Shown here piece by piece: positions 20,761 through 29,937 of a stretch of 64,000 bases of DNA. The number at the start of each line of letters is the position of its first letter. Position 1 is the stretch's first letter. A model generated the notes under the pieces. It had not been told where the DNA came from, searched no databases, and saw only the letters and a list, made by a program, of their open reading frames with translations. This DNA comes from Bradyrhizobium sp. CCBAU 51765 (lineage in GTDB: Bacteria > Pseudomonadota > Alphaproteobacteria > Rhizobiales > Xanthobacteraceae). The stretch is taken from NCBI RefSeq assembly GCF_015291725.1, contig NZ_CP030038.1, positions 7,491,001-7,555,000 of the forward strand. Direction: 5' to 3'. A program made the translations under genes and the position numbers.

Positions 20761-22113
20761 TCAGCCCGACGTCGAGGACAGCAGCGGCGACCATGCGGGG
20801 TCCGAGGCAAAGCCCGGCGTCGGCACCTTGAGCTCGTTGCGGCCGGAGATGTCGACCGAGTACAGCGAGGGCCCGCCGTTGCCGCCGGGATCGCGGAAGA
20901 ACATCAGCACGCGGCCGTTCGGCGAGAAGGTCGGGCCCTCGTTGTGGAAGCCGGAGGTGAGCAGCCGCTCGCCGGAGCCGTCCGGCTTCATGACGCCGAT
21001 CGCGAACTGCCCGCCGCCCTGCCTGGTGAAGGCGATGTAGTCGCCCTTCGGCGACCACACCGGCGTCGAATAGGTGGCGTTGGTGTCGTCCTTGGAGAAG
21101 GAGATGCGCTGCGCCTGTCCCCCGCCCGCATTCATCACGTAGATCTGCGACCTACCGCCGCGATCGGACTCGAAGCAGATGCGGCTGCCATCGGGCGAAT
21201 AGGACGGCGAAGTGTCGATCGCCGGCGTGTCGGTGAGACGCGTGGTCGAGCGCGAGCGCAGATCCATCACGAACAGGTTGGAATTGCCGCCCTGCTGCAG
21301 GCTCATGATGACGCGCTGGCCGTCCGGCGAGAAGCGCGGCGCAAAGGTCATGCCGGGGAAGTTGCCGACGATCTCGCGCTGGCCGGTCTCTATGTTGTAG
21401 AGATAGACCTTCGGATCACCCTGGCCGAACTCCATATAGGTGATCTCTTGCGAGTTCGGCGAGAAGCGCGGCGTCAGCACGAGGTCGGAGCCTCGGGTCA
21501 GATAGCGCACATTGGCGCCGTCCTGGTCCATGATCGCGAGCCGCTTGACGCGGCGCTCCTTCGGCCCGGTCTCGTCCACGAACACGACGCGGCTGTCGAA
21601 ATAGCCCTTCTCGCCGGTCATGCGCTCGTAGATCTGGTCGGAGATGATGTGGGCGATGCGGCGCCAATATTCCGGCGAGGTGAAATATTGCTGGCCGGCG
21701 AGTTGCTGGCCGGAGATGACGTCCCACAGACGGAATTCGGCCTTGAGGCGGCCGTCCGGCTGCCGCGTCATGCGGCCGGTGACGAGCGCCTGCGCGTTGA
21801 GGGTCTTCCAGTTCTGGAATTGCGGCGCGACGTCAATGTTGCTGATGCGCTCGATGAAGGCGGCCTGGTCGATCGGCGCGAACAGGCCGGAGCGCTTCAG
21901 ATTGTTGGTGATGACCTGCGTGACGCCGTTGCCGACGTCGCCGTCGGAGGGCGAGCCCGGCACGAAGTTGCTGATCGCGATCGGGATCGGCTGGAATTCA
22001 TTCGAGGGGATTCCAATTCGCTGGCCGAAGGCGCTTCCGCCCCCGAGCATCGCGAGTGTCGATCCGGTCAGAGTGACGAAGCGGCGGCGGGTTATCGATC
22101 GGACGTCATTCAT
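20761..22113 (-). CDS. tolB: Tol-Pal system beta-propeller protein TolB
   Basis: 450 residues, normal length. An N-terminal export signal is followed by the TolB N-terminal domain (VPGSPSDGDVGNGVTQVITN) and then WD40-like TolB repeats, e.g. TPRFSPNSQEITYMEF, APRFSPDGQRVIMSL, SPSYSPDGSRICFESD and TPVWSPKGDYIAFTR. The leader reads SITRRRFVTLTGSTLAML, a good twin-arginine (Tat) motif rather than a plain Sec signal. Periplasmic; it binds Pal and TolA. 23 bases separate it from tolA. Confidence 0.97.
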   Translation of the reverse strand: MNDVRSITRRRFVTLTGSTLAMLGGGSAFGQRIGIPSNEFQPIPIAISNFVPGSPSDGDVGNGVTQVITNNLKRSGLFAPIDQAAFIERISNIDVAPQFQNWKTLNAQALVTGRMTRQPDGRLKAEFRLWDVISGQQLAGQQYFTSPEYWRRIAHIISDQIYERMTGEKGYFDSRVVFVDETGPKERRVKRLAIMDQDGANVRYLTRGSDLVLTPRFSPNSQEITYMEFGQGDPKVYLYNIETGQREIVGNFPGMTFAPRFSPDGQRVIMSLQQGGNSNLFVMDLRSRSTTRLTDTPAIDTSPSYSPDGSRICFESDRGGRSQIYVMNAGGGQAQRISFSKDDTNATYSTPVWSPKGDYIAFTRQGGGQFAIGVMKPDGSGERLLTSGFHNEGPTFSPNGRVLMFFRDPGGNGGPSLYSVDISGRNELKVPTPGFASDPAWSPLLSSTSG

Positions 22114-22136
22114 CGCATAATTCTTTTGTTGGGATA

Positions 22137-23096
22137 TCAGAGCGCGTCACGCAGGGTGAAGGTCGTCTCGATCTTCTTCCAGCTTTCATATTGCTGCTTC
22201 GGCAAGAATGCATAGGCCTGACATTGCACGATGGCGCGCTTGGCGCTCTCGGCAATGGCCTGAGCGATCGTTCGTGAAGGTCCCCTCACCTCAACGATGA
22301 TCGGCTCCGACGCCAGCGTTCCGTCGATCTTCATGGGAATATCGATATCCGCGGCGTACTGATCCTGATCCTGGCCGTTATAAGTCGGGTTGAAGCAGCG
22401 CCTGACCGCCGTCATGAACGCGCCGCGCCAGGTCGCGACGTTGTTGGCGGCCGTCCCGGTCGCCGCTCCCAGCGACGCCGACGCATTCAGCGCCGATCCA
22501 GTCAGCTCGTGGCGGGTCGTGGCGCGCTTGTCGAGATCGCGCTGGATCTGCGCGGGGTCGAAGGTGCGCTCCTTGGGTTTCGGTTGCTGCTGCGGCTGCA
22601 CTGCCGCGACCTTCTGCTCCACGGGCTTCGGCGGCGGCTTCTTGGTGTCCAGCTTCTTCTGCAGCTCGGCGATCGGATCTTCCTTGGCCGGATCAGGCTT
22701 CTTTTCCTGCGGCTTAGGCTCTTCCTTCGGCTTCGCCTCGGCCACGGGCTTCGGCGGCTCGGGCTTCTTCTCGACCGGCTTCTCGACGGGTTTCGGCGGC
22801 GGCTCGGGCGTCGAGTTGGTCTTGATCAGCTCTTTCTTCTCGGTGACCTTGCCGACGGCGTCTTCCTCGGGCTTGGCTTCCGCGATCTTCTCGACCTTGG
22901 GCTTCGGCTCTTCCTTCTTGCCGGTCTTCTGCCCCGCCATCATCTTCGCGAGCTGATCGGAGGAGATGATGTCGACCGGAAGCGACTCCTCCGGCGCCAC
23001 ATAGGCCCTGCTGCTAAAGGTGACGAGGCCCCATCCAAGCACGAGGACATGGAGGGCAATCGACGCAACGAGTGTCTTGTCGACGTTCACCTTCAC
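22137..23096 (-). CDS. tolA: Cell envelope integrity protein TolA
   Basis: 319 residues. One N-terminal membrane helix (about 9-28) is followed by a long Lys/Pro/Glu-rich periplasmic region (about 50-190). The C-terminal TonB/TolA-like domain contains the RRCFNPTYNG segment and KRAIVQCQAYAFLP. It links the TolQR proton channel to TolB and Pal. Three bases separate it from tolR, within the tolQRAB operon. Confidence 0.95.
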   Translation of the reverse strand: MKVNVDKTLVASIALHVLVLGWGLVTFSSRAYVAPEESLPVDIISSDQLAKMMAGQKTGKKEEPKPKVEKIAEAKPEEDAVGKVTEKKELIKTNSTPEPPPKPVEKPVEKKPEPPKPVAEAKPKEEPKPQEKKPDPAKEDPIAELQKKLDTKKPPPKPVEQKVAAVQPQQQPKPKERTFDPAQIQRDLDKRATTRHELTGSALNASASLGAATGTAANNVATWRGAFMTAVRRCFNPTYNGQDQDQYAADIDIPMKIDGTLASEPIIVEVRGPSRTIAQAIAESAKRAIVQCQAYAFLPKQQYESWKKIETTFTLRDAL

Positions 23097-23099
23097 CGC

Positions 23100-23549
23100 T
23101 TACCCCTGATCCGCTTCGGTGACGAGGGCGAGCTTCTTGAATCCGGCGCCGGACAGCAGGCCCATGACCTTGGCCACCGTCCCGTAATCGGCCTTCTTGT
23201 CGGCGCGCAGGTAGATGCGTTCCTCGAGCCCGCCCCGCGCATCCGTGATCGCCTTGAGCTTCGGCACCAGCTCGCTCAGCGCGATCTCGGCATCATTGAT
23301 GAAGACCTTGCCCTTGATGTCGACCGACATCTGGATCGGCTTCTGGTCGTTGTTCTCGAGGCTCTTGGCCTGGGTCTGGGGAAGGTCGAGCGGCACGCCG
23401 ACCGTCAACATCGGCGCCGACACCATGAAGATGATGAGCAGCACCAGCATCACGTCGACCATCGGCGTGACGTTGATTTCGGCCACGACGGGCTTGCGCC
23501 GGCCGCGGCGCCCGCCGCCTCCGGATGAGCTCGCAACGTTCATCGCCAT
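23100..23549 (-). CDS. tolR: Tol-Pal proton channel subunit TolR
   Basis: 149 residues, ExbD/TolR family. A Gly/Arg-rich N terminus precedes the single membrane helix with INVTPMVDVMLVLLIIFMV, containing the conserved protonatable Asp. The periplasmic domain includes YLRADKKADYGTVAKVMGLL. It works with TolQ as an inner-membrane proton-driven motor. 145 bases separate it from tolQ, a gap that holds the repeat at 23631-23678. Confidence 0.96.
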   Translation of the reverse strand: MAMNVASSSGGGGRRGRRKPVVAEINVTPMVDVMLVLLIIFMVSAPMLTVGVPLDLPQTQAKSLENNDQKPIQMSVDIKGKVFINDAEIALSELVPKLKAITDARGGLEERIYLRADKKADYGTVAKVMGLLSGAGFKKLALVTEADQG

Positions 23550-23630
23550 GATCGAGTGCCCAAATTGCCCTTCACAGTAGAGCCAATTCCGTTCCGATGA
23601 AATCCGAACGGGGCTCTGGATTCTTGTCTT

Positions 23631-23678
23631 GACGCGTTTTCTTCACGCGAACCGGTATCCACTTCGCTCGAAAACGCT
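23631..23678. repeat. Dispersed palindromic element between tolQ and tolR
   Basis: A 48-base element starts GACGCGTTTTCTTCACGCGA and ends CGCTCGAAAACGCT, with complementary ends. It resembles a short repeat I know from many Bradyrhizobium and Rhodopseudomonas intergenic regions. It may fold in the tolQ-tolR mRNA. Confidence 0.6.
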
Positions 23679-23694
23679 CCATACATGCCGTCCT

Positions 23695-24411
<717 letters not shown>

Positions 24412-24799
24412 AAGCAGTATCCTCTCAAGGCGATCGTTACCTAATGTCCTTCGGCCAGCAAATCGCTGCCGGTGTTCCCCAACAGCCGCGCTAGAGCCGG
24501 CGCGGCCGGCAAGTCCGCTCAAAGCCTTGTTCTTTCTGGGGTGCAGGGCTCGTCCAAAGCCGGCCGTCTGCATTCCCCGCCAAGATGTCAAAACTATGGG
24601 CCTCGACACGGCTTTGGACGCGACTGTCCGCAATTACCAGAGCCCGGCGTTGGTTAATGCGCGGTTACCGGCAGCAAATTTGGCTGCCGGAAAGGCTGGC
24701 AGACCAGGGATTTGGCCCCGGCAGCCCAGGGCGGCGGCATCTGGTTGGGAAATCGAGGACAAGACCCCCGCGGTCCCGGAACCGGGTTTCGAACTCCGC
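24412..24799. other. Intergenic region upstream of tolQ
   Basis: This 388-base stretch has no convincing gene. It must carry the tolQ promoter. A hairpin CCGGCAGC/GCTGCCGG at 24668-24690 has no T tract on either side. I see no recognisable regulator site. Confidence 0.55.
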
Positions 24800-25321
24800 T
24801 CAGGCCGCGTTCGTCGCTGCACTGCTGCGCCCGTTGGCAATGGCCCGCTGTAGGGCCTCGACGAACGTGGCGAGCCGCGGTGCGTCGTTCGCCGATGCCA
24901 CCTCGCGCGCAGTGACGGAAAGACAATCAAGGGGCTGCTTGCCGACGAGCTCCCGCATCTGGCCGAAGACCTGATCGCTGCCGGCCCCGCCAAGCGTGCA
25001 GAAGAACGCCACCGCAGGGAGTTTCGACCGGTTTGCGAGCAGGTAGGCACGAACGGGCGAAGACAGCGACCAAGCCCAGACCGGGGTTCCGATCACAACG
25101 AGATCGTAGAGAGATGGATCCCTGACGGTGGCGGCGATGCGCGATGGGATCTGCCGTCGCGCTTCCACGGCCGAGCGCAAATAACCGAATATCCCCTTGC
25201 GGCTACCAGCCTCGGTGATTTCCTCACTGTCACAGGACAGCGCAGCCGACAGGGATTGAGCAACTTTGCGCGTCGTGCCGGTCCGGGAATAATAGACCAC
25301 GAGTATCCTTGCGTTCGCCAT
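24800..25321 (-). CDS. Flavodoxin family protein
   Basis: 173 residues. It begins MANARILVVYYSRTGTTRKVA, where SRTGTT is the flavodoxin FMN phosphate-binding loop. LVVIGTPVWAWSLSSPVRAYL and FFCTLGGAGSDQVF match the other FMN loops. The start at 25321 is preferred over an ATG two codons upstream because AGGAG is then seven bases away rather than touching. Probably a small cytoplasmic FMN-dependent electron carrier or quinone reductase. Monocistronic in appearance. Confidence 0.88.
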   Translation of the reverse strand: MANARILVVYYSRTGTTRKVAQSLSAALSCDSEEITEAGSRKGIFGYLRSAVEARRQIPSRIAATVRDPSLYDLVVIGTPVWAWSLSSPVRAYLLANRSKLPAVAFFCTLGGAGSDQVFGQMRELVGKQPLDCLSVTAREVASANDAPRLATFVEALQRAIANGRSSAATNAA

Positions 25322-25460
25322 CGTCATGCTCCTCGCCTCTGCCTGGCGAACTACATCGCGTTCGCGATGCGCGCGGCTTGATTCACGTCAACGTGCGCCG
25401 AGAACGCGTCAAAGCGAACGTGCGAGAGCGGTGGGAACGCATGCTCTAAGCGAGGGCGCG

Positions 25461-26225
25461 TCAGACGGCCGGGACCGTCTCGGGGCAGTTGGTCAGTCGC
25501 GCAGGATTGCCGACCGCCGTGCAGCCGGCGGGGACGTCGCCCGTCACGACAGTGCCGGCGCCGATTTTTGCAAGATCGCCGATGCTGATGTCGCCGAGGA
25601 TGCTCGCGCCCGCGCCGATGTAGACGCCGCGGCCGATGCGCGGCGAGCGCGCCGGCAGTTCGCTGCTGCGGCCGATGCTGACGTTCTGGAGAATGGTGAC
25701 GTCGGCGCCGATGACGACGTTGGCGCCGATCACGATGCCGGTGGCGTGGTCCAGATAGACGGCGGATCCGATGCTGGCAGCGGGATGAATGCTGACCTGG
25801 AGCAGGTTCGACGCCTCGTTCTGAAACAGCAGCGCCGCGTCGCGACGGTCATGACGCCAGAGCCAGTTCGAGACGCGCCAGGCTTGCAGCGCGATGTAAC
25901 CCTTGTAGTGCAGCAATGGTGGCAGCAGGTCGATGACAGCGGGGTCGCGGCGCGCGATGGCCGCGAGGTCCCTGCCGGCAGCTTCGATCAGGTCCGGCTC
26001 GTCGCGAAAGGCGTCGCGGGAAAAGGATGTGAAGCGCGCGCGTTCGGCGCGGCTGCCGAGCCGCCGCCCGATCAGATCGGCCAGAGCCGCGGCAAAATCG
26101 TCATGGGCGAGGACGGCGCCGGCCAGCGCCTTGCCGAATAAGGGATCGGCAGCTGCCGCACGCTGGGCCTCGCGGCGGATCGCCGGCCAGAGGTCGTCGC
26201 TCGCGTCTATCGCAGCTTCCGGCAT
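25461..26225 (-). CDS. cysE: Serine O-acetyltransferase
   Basis: 254 residues. The N-terminal helical SATase domain (LWPAIRREAQRAAAADPLFG, then a region ending YKGYIALQAWRVSNWLW) is followed by a left-handed beta-helix of hexapeptide repeats. It has the catalytic YLDHATGIVIG and ends AGTVVTGDVPAGCTAVGNPA. It acetylates L-serine with acetyl-CoA in the first step of cysteine synthesis, in the cytoplasm as a hexamer. Normal length. Confidence 0.95.
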   Translation of the reverse strand: MPEAAIDASDDLWPAIRREAQRAAAADPLFGKALAGAVLAHDDFAAALADLIGRRLGSRAERARFTSFSRDAFRDEPDLIEAAGRDLAAIARRDPAVIDLLPPLLHYKGYIALQAWRVSNWLWRHDRRDAALLFQNEASNLLQVSIHPAASIGSAVYLDHATGIVIGANVVIGADVTILQNVSIGRSSELPARSPRIGRGVYIGAGASILGDISIGDLAKIGAGTVVTGDVPAGCTAVGNPARLTNCPETVPAV

Positions 26226-26365
26226 TGTCGCCTCCGATCCGCGTGCATCTGTGACGGCGAATATAGGCGGTCCGGATCTAGGCGCCAGCGCTGTCCACGG
26301 GATGCGCGTCCGCTCGCGCGCGGGTATCCGGCCTCTCGCGCTAGCGCGAACACGCCGAAGCCGAA

Positions 26366-26396
26366 CCGCCCGCCTGCGGGTTGCGCAGGCGGGCGG
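26366..26396. other. Strong G+C hairpin
   Basis: A 12-bp stem, CCGCCCGCCTGC with GCAGGCGGGCGG, has a 7-base loop. It lies about 65 bases beyond the DUF2852 stop. There is no T run, so it is not a classic terminator; it may slow degradation or be a repeat. Confidence 0.5.
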
Positions 26397-26460
26397 CTCG
26401 GGGCCATCAGGACTTTGGGGGCATGCGCCTGAAGGCTTTGAGAGGCGTCAGGCTTGGATG

Positions 26461-26952
26461 TCAGCCCTGCTGCTGGTCGGTGGGCGGCGGGGTCGGACGC
26501 GTCTTGTGCTGCGCCATGAACTGGTCGAACTCTTCCTTGTCCTTGGCGTGACGCAGACGGGTCAGGAAATCCTTGAACTCGCGCTGCTCTTCCTCGAGGC
26601 GCTGCAGCGTCTCGGTGCGATATTCGTCGAAGGCGCGGTTGCCGGAGGACGGCGGGCCGAAGCCAAAGCCGAAGCCGCGGCGCTCCATGCGGTCGCGCAT
26701 GCGATCCATTCTGTACTGCATCCGCTCCATCTTGTTCTGCCAGCGATCCTGGTGACTCCAGCACGACATTCTTCTGCTCCCGAGTGTGAAAAAGAGAAGG
26801 GCAAGTCCGATCGGCCACCAGATGATGAAGCCGAGAATGGTCACGGCGATCCAGCCGGGATGCCAGGGCGTATCCAGCATGCGGGGACGCTCGTACTGTT
26901 GGTATTGGTCCGAAGGGCCGCGCCATCGATTGACATCAGCGGTGTAGGCCAT
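26461..26952 (-). CDS. DUF2852 membrane protein
   Basis: 163 residues. A polar N terminus is followed by hydrophobic WIAVTILGFIIWWPIGLALLFF (about 32-53) and then a basic, Met/Arg-rich, probably coiled-coil stretch with MERMQYRMDRMRDRM. This matches the DUF2852 family found in alphaproteobacteria; function unknown. The start is supported by GGAGATGGGAA before the ATG. A perfect inverted repeat at 26988-27006 in its promoter matches the site in front of the neighbouring tetR gene, so it is probably that regulator's target. Confidence 0.88.
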   Translation of the reverse strand: MAYTADVNRWRGPSDQYQQYERPRMLDTPWHPGWIAVTILGFIIWWPIGLALLFFTLGSRRMSCWSHQDRWQNKMERMQYRMDRMRDRMERRGFGFGFGPPSSGNRAFDEYRTETLQRLEEEQREFKDFLTRLRHAKDKEEFDQFMAQHKTRPTPPPTDQQQG

Positions 26953-26987
26953 TTCCCATCTCCATCACGGCACCTGCGCCGTTGTGA

Positions 26988-27006
26988 ATGTAAATAACAT
27001 TTACAT
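26988..27006. promoter_or_regulatory. Predicted TetR operator in front of the DUF2852 gene
   Basis: Perfect inverted repeat ATGTAAAT-AAC-ATTTACAT, 36 bases upstream of the start codon. It shares the pattern ATGTAAA-N5-TTYACAT and 19-bp length with the site overlapping the start of the tetR gene (27813-27831). Confidence 0.7.
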
Positions 27007-27073
27007 AGCTAAACCATCCCGCGATTTTGTCAAGCCGAGCGCCTGACAGGCCCGCGGAATTATTTGCGCAATT

Positions 27074-27814
27074 TTATTTCGGCTTGCCCCAGGGGCCGCC
27101 CGGCGGCACACCCGAACCGGAGGAAGCCTCCGGCGGCACCGGCGGCGGCTCGGCCCCCTTCGTGGCCGGACGGCGGTCGATCGGGAAGCCGAGGCCGCGC
27201 AGATAGATCAGCACTTCGGCCTCCAGCAGCTCGTCCGGCGACATCGGCAGCTTGCGTCGCGCAGCATCGCCGCGGGAAAACAGCGAGGCCACGCCATGCG
27301 CCATCGACCAGATGTGCAGCGCCATCATCATCGCCGGCGGGCGGGGCGTGCCGGGCGGCGTCAGCGCCGCGAGCCGCTCGGCGGCGGCTCGAATGATGTT
27401 GAAGGCGCGTTCGCTGGCGGCCTGAAGTGCGGCATTGGCATCGACCGGCACGCCCGATTCGAACATCGCGTTGTAGAAGGCAGGCTCCTCGCGGGCGAAG
27501 GCGAGATAGGCCTTGCCGACACGCTCGAAGGCGGTGACCGTGTCGGGCCGCCCGTCGTCCCAGGCCGCCGACAGGCGCGCCTCGAACTGCTCGAAACCGC
27601 GCTGGGCGATCGAGGACAGCAGCTCGTCGCGGTCGCGGAAATGCCGATAGGGCGCCGCCGCGCTGACGCCGGCCATGCGCGCGGCATCGGCGAAGGTGAA
27701 GCCGGCCGCCCCCTTCTCGGCGATCAGCCCGAGAGCGGCCTGCAACAAGGCTTCCTTCAGATTGCCGTGGTGATAGCCGCGCTCGGCGCGGCGCTGCTCC
27801 TTGCGCCAGCTCAT
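27074..27814 (-). CDS. TetR/AcrR family transcriptional regulator
   Basis: 246 residues. The N-terminal helix-turn-helix region reads HHGNLKEALLQAALGLIAEK then FADAARMAGVSAAAPYRHFRD (about 18-62). The ligand domain includes MMALHIWSMAHGVASLF, as in the WHG-type C-terminal domain. Its own start codon and RBS (AAAGG) sit inside an inverted repeat at 27813-27831 that recurs before the downstream DUF2852 gene, so autoregulation and control of that gene are likely. The C-terminal tail is Pro/Gly-rich. Confidence 0.92.
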   Translation of the reverse strand: MSWRKEQRRAERGYHHGNLKEALLQAALGLIAEKGAAGFTFADAARMAGVSAAAPYRHFRDRDELLSSIAQRGFEQFEARLSAAWDDGRPDTVTAFERVGKAYLAFAREEPAFYNAMFESGVPVDANAALQAASERAFNIIRAAAERLAALTPPGTPRPPAMMMALHIWSMAHGVASLFSRGDAARRKLPMSPDELLEAEVLIYLRGLGFPIDRRPATKGAEPPPVPPEASSGSGVPPGGPWGKPK

Positions 27815-27831
27815 GTGAACGACCTTTACAT
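27813..27831. promoter_or_regulatory. Predicted TetR operator overlapping the tetR start
   Basis: On the minus strand it reads ATGTAAAGGTCGTTCACAT, an imperfect 19-bp inverted repeat extended outward by CTC/GAG. It covers the RBS and start codon of tetR and matches the site at 26988-27006. Confidence 0.65.
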
Positions 27832-27942
27832 GAGCCGGGCGTGAAGGTCACTAGCGGCGATGAAGCAGGATTAACCCCGTACTTCCACGGCCATGCCGGG
27901 CCGGTGCGTCGGCATCGAGCCCGGAACGGGCTCGCACCGAAG

Positions 27943-28308
27943 CTACATCTGCGGAATGGGCAGAACGGGCATCACTTCGATCGCCTCGCCCGGAAAGATC
28001 GCAAAATGCGGATGGTTCTCGAACAGTTTGGCAGCTTCCTCCTGCGAGGCGGCGCGTACCACCGTGAAGCCGGTCAGCGCATTGCTGACCTCCGTGACGC
28101 CGCTCGCGTCGATCCTGCGGGTCTTGCCGAGCGGGCCGCCGATCTCGACGATGACGGACTTGTGCTTCTCGACCCAGCCGTGCCAGGCAGCCATGCCCTC
28201 CTGCTCCCTAGCCTTCCGTTCGGTCTCCGGCAGGGCGCGCCAGGCCGCCATCTTGGTACCGGTCGTGCTGCCGAGATAGACGGCGAGAAATCTGTGTTCG
28301 GCGCTCAT
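27943..28308 (-). CDS. YCII-related domain protein
   Basis: 121 residues, with features of the dimeric alpha/beta-barrel YCII fold (GWVEKHKSVIVEIGGPLGK; GFTVVRAASQEEAAKLFENH). The biochemical role of this family is mostly unknown. AGAGGA lies ahead of the ATG. It follows the second YCII gene by 48 bases, so it is probably the second gene of an operon driven from the promoter at 28836-28862 and part of a predicted ECF42 regulon. Confidence 0.85.
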   Translation of the reverse strand: MSAEHRFLAVYLGSTTGTKMAAWRALPETERKAREQEGMAAWHGWVEKHKSVIVEIGGPLGKTRRIDASGVTEVSNALTGFTVVRAASQEEAAKLFENHPHFAIFPGEAIEVMPVLPIPQM

Positions 28309-28356
28309 GGATATCTCCTCTGGTTGGTTTGATCGGAAAACGGTCGCGGCTGTCGT

Positions 28357-28761
28357 CTACTTCTTGAGGTCGCCAAACCCGGCCACGACCTCCTGCACTT
28401 CAGGCGAATAGTCGGCCACCTCCTGCACCTGCCGAATCTCGATGATTTCGTTGGCCGAGGCCGGGCACTTCTTCGCCCAGGCGATCGCTTCCTCGCGCGA
28501 GGCGGCCTCGATCATCCAATAACCGCCCAGCACTTCCTTGGCTTCAGCGAAGGGGCCTTCGGTGACCATGGGCTTGCCGGTCGCAAACGAGACGCGCGCC
28601 CCCATCGATGGCGGATGCAGGCCGTCGAGCGTGATCAGCACGCCGGCATCCTTCAGCGCCTCGTTGTAGCGCATCATCGCCGCGACACGCTCGGGATCGA
28701 GTTGAACGTCCGGCGGTGCCGCCTCGTAACCGAGCGGGATCATCAGCATCATGAACCGCAT
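28357..28761 (-). CDS. YciI/DGPF family protein
   Basis: 134 residues. It begins MRFMMLMIPLGYEA and has VTEGPFAEAKEVLGGYWMIEA, the GPFAE-KE signature of the DGPF branch of YCII proteins, followed by SREEAIAWAKKCP. Function unknown. GAGGAGG precedes the ATG. First gene of the YCII operon; its upstream region carries TGTCGG-N17-CGTC. DGPF proteins are known genomic partners of ECF42 sigma factors, and one such sigma gene lies 4 kb away. Confidence 0.9.
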   Translation of the reverse strand: MRFMMLMIPLGYEAAPPDVQLDPERVAAMMRYNEALKDAGVLITLDGLHPPSMGARVSFATGKPMVTEGPFAEAKEVLGGYWMIEAASREEAIAWAKKCPASANEIIEIRQVQEVADYSPEVQEVVAGFGDLKK

Positions 28762-28835
28762 GGAACCTCCTCGCTGCTCTCAGTCATTCCCATCTGTCCC
28801 GCGGGCGGAAACAGCTGGCCCGCGCTCCCCTCTAG

Positions 28836-28862
28836 GACGAACGACCTTCTGCCGAGCCGACA
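28836..28862 (-). promoter_or_regulatory. Predicted ECF42-type promoter of the YCII operon
   Basis: On the minus strand TGTCGG (28857-28862) is followed after 17 bases by CGTC (28836-28839, continuing CTAG). It lies 74 bases upstream of the start codon. Identical elements with identical spacing lie at 32416-32442 and 34278-34304. Confidence 0.75.
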
Positions 28863-29027
28863 GCGGGAGAGGAATTATCTGGAGGCGCGCAAGCGCGACT
28901 GCGGCAGGGGTATTCGGGGCCCAGTCGGGCTCGATAGGCACGGCGCGGGCCCTTTCGTGCCGGAACCAAAGCGAAGTAAAAGGGGCCGGCGCTCTCGCGT
29001 CCCTCCCGACACAGGACAGATCAGCCA

Positions 29028-29816
29028 ATGCCGCAAGCCCTGCAAAAAGTCGCCCTCGTTACCGGAGCCGCACGCGGCATCGGGCTTGCGACCGCGAAGA
29101 AATTCCTGGCCGAGGGCTGGCGCGTGGCGCTGCTCGACATCGAGGGCGAACTGCTCGGCCGAGCGGTCGCCGAAATCGGCAAGAGCGAGGCGACGCTGGC
29201 GCTGACCTGCGACGTTTCGGACGCGGCCGCGGTCAGTGCTGCAATGACGACGATCGAGCGGCGGTTCGGCCGGTTGGATGCCCTCGTCAACAATGCCGGC
29301 ATCGCGGTGTTCGCGCCGCTGATGGAGACGTCCGACGCTGACTGGCGCCGCGTGCTCGAGGTCAACCTTACCGGACCGTTCCTCTGCACCAAGGCGGCGG
29401 TGCCCCTGATGCGCGACGGCAATGGCGGCGCCGTCGTCAACATCACCTCGATCTCGGCGGTGCGCGCCTCGACGCTGCGCTCGGCCTACGGCACCAGCAA
29501 GGCGGGCCTTGCGCACCTCACCAAGCAGCTCGCGGTCGAGCTCGCCTCCCTCAATATCCGTGTCAACGCGGTCGCGCCGGGACCGGTCGACACCGCGATG
29601 GCGAAGCAGGTTCACACCAAGGAGATCCGCGCCGACTATCACGACGCCATTCCGCTCAACCGCTACGGCCTGGAGGAGGAGCTCGCGGAAGCAATCTATT
29701 TCCTGTGCTCGGCGAGCGCGAGCTACATCACCGGACAAATTTTGGCCGTTGATGGCGGCTTCGATGCGGCGGGTATCGGCCTGCCAACGCTGCGCGGCCA
29801 GCGGCGCAACGGGTAG
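29028..29816 (+). CDS. SDR family oxidoreductase
   Basis: 262 residues. The Rossmann motif ALVTGAARGIGLATAKKF lies at the N terminus, followed by DALVNNAGIAVFAPL, and the catalytic Ser, Tyr and Lys in TSISAVRASTLRSAYGTSKAG. The C terminus YITGQILAVDGGFDAAG is typical of classical 3-oxoacyl reductase-like SDRs. NAD(P)-dependent; substrate unknown. Divergent from the YCII operon, single gene followed by a palindromic repeat. Confidence 0.92.
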   Translation: MPQALQKVALVTGAARGIGLATAKKFLAEGWRVALLDIEGELLGRAVAEIGKSEATLALTCDVSDAAAVSAAMTTIERRFGRLDALVNNAGIAVFAPLMETSDADWRRVLEVNLTGPFLCTKAAVPLMRDGNGGAVVNITSISAVRASTLRSAYGTSKAGLAHLTKQLAVELASLNIRVNAVAPGPVDTAMAKQVHTKEIRADYHDAIPLNRYGLEEELAEAIYFLCSASASYITGQILAVDGGFDAAGIGLPTLRGQRRNG

Positions 29817-29820
29817 GCCG

Positions 29821-29912
29821 TGTAGGGTGGGCAAAGGCGCGCAAGCGCCGTGCCCACCACTTCTCCAGATATGAGGCGACAATGGTGGGCACGCTACGCT
29901 TTGCCCACCCTG
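29821..29912. repeat. Nested inverted-repeat element
   Basis: The outer arms GGGTGGGCAAAG (29825-29836) and CTTTGCCCACCC (29899-29910) pair perfectly. The inner arms TGCCCACCA and TGGTGGGCA also pair. Elements of this type are dispersed in Bradyrhizobium genomes. It fills the gap between the SDR gene and the next plus-strand gene. Confidence 0.75.
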
Positions 29913-29937
29913 CAAGAGCGAGTTGGTGGAGAGCTTC

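Noticed and set aside
24668..24690. Hairpin CCGGCAGC/GCTGCCGG as a terminator for a tolQ-upstream transcript
   Set aside because: No T tract on either strand and no gene ending close to it.
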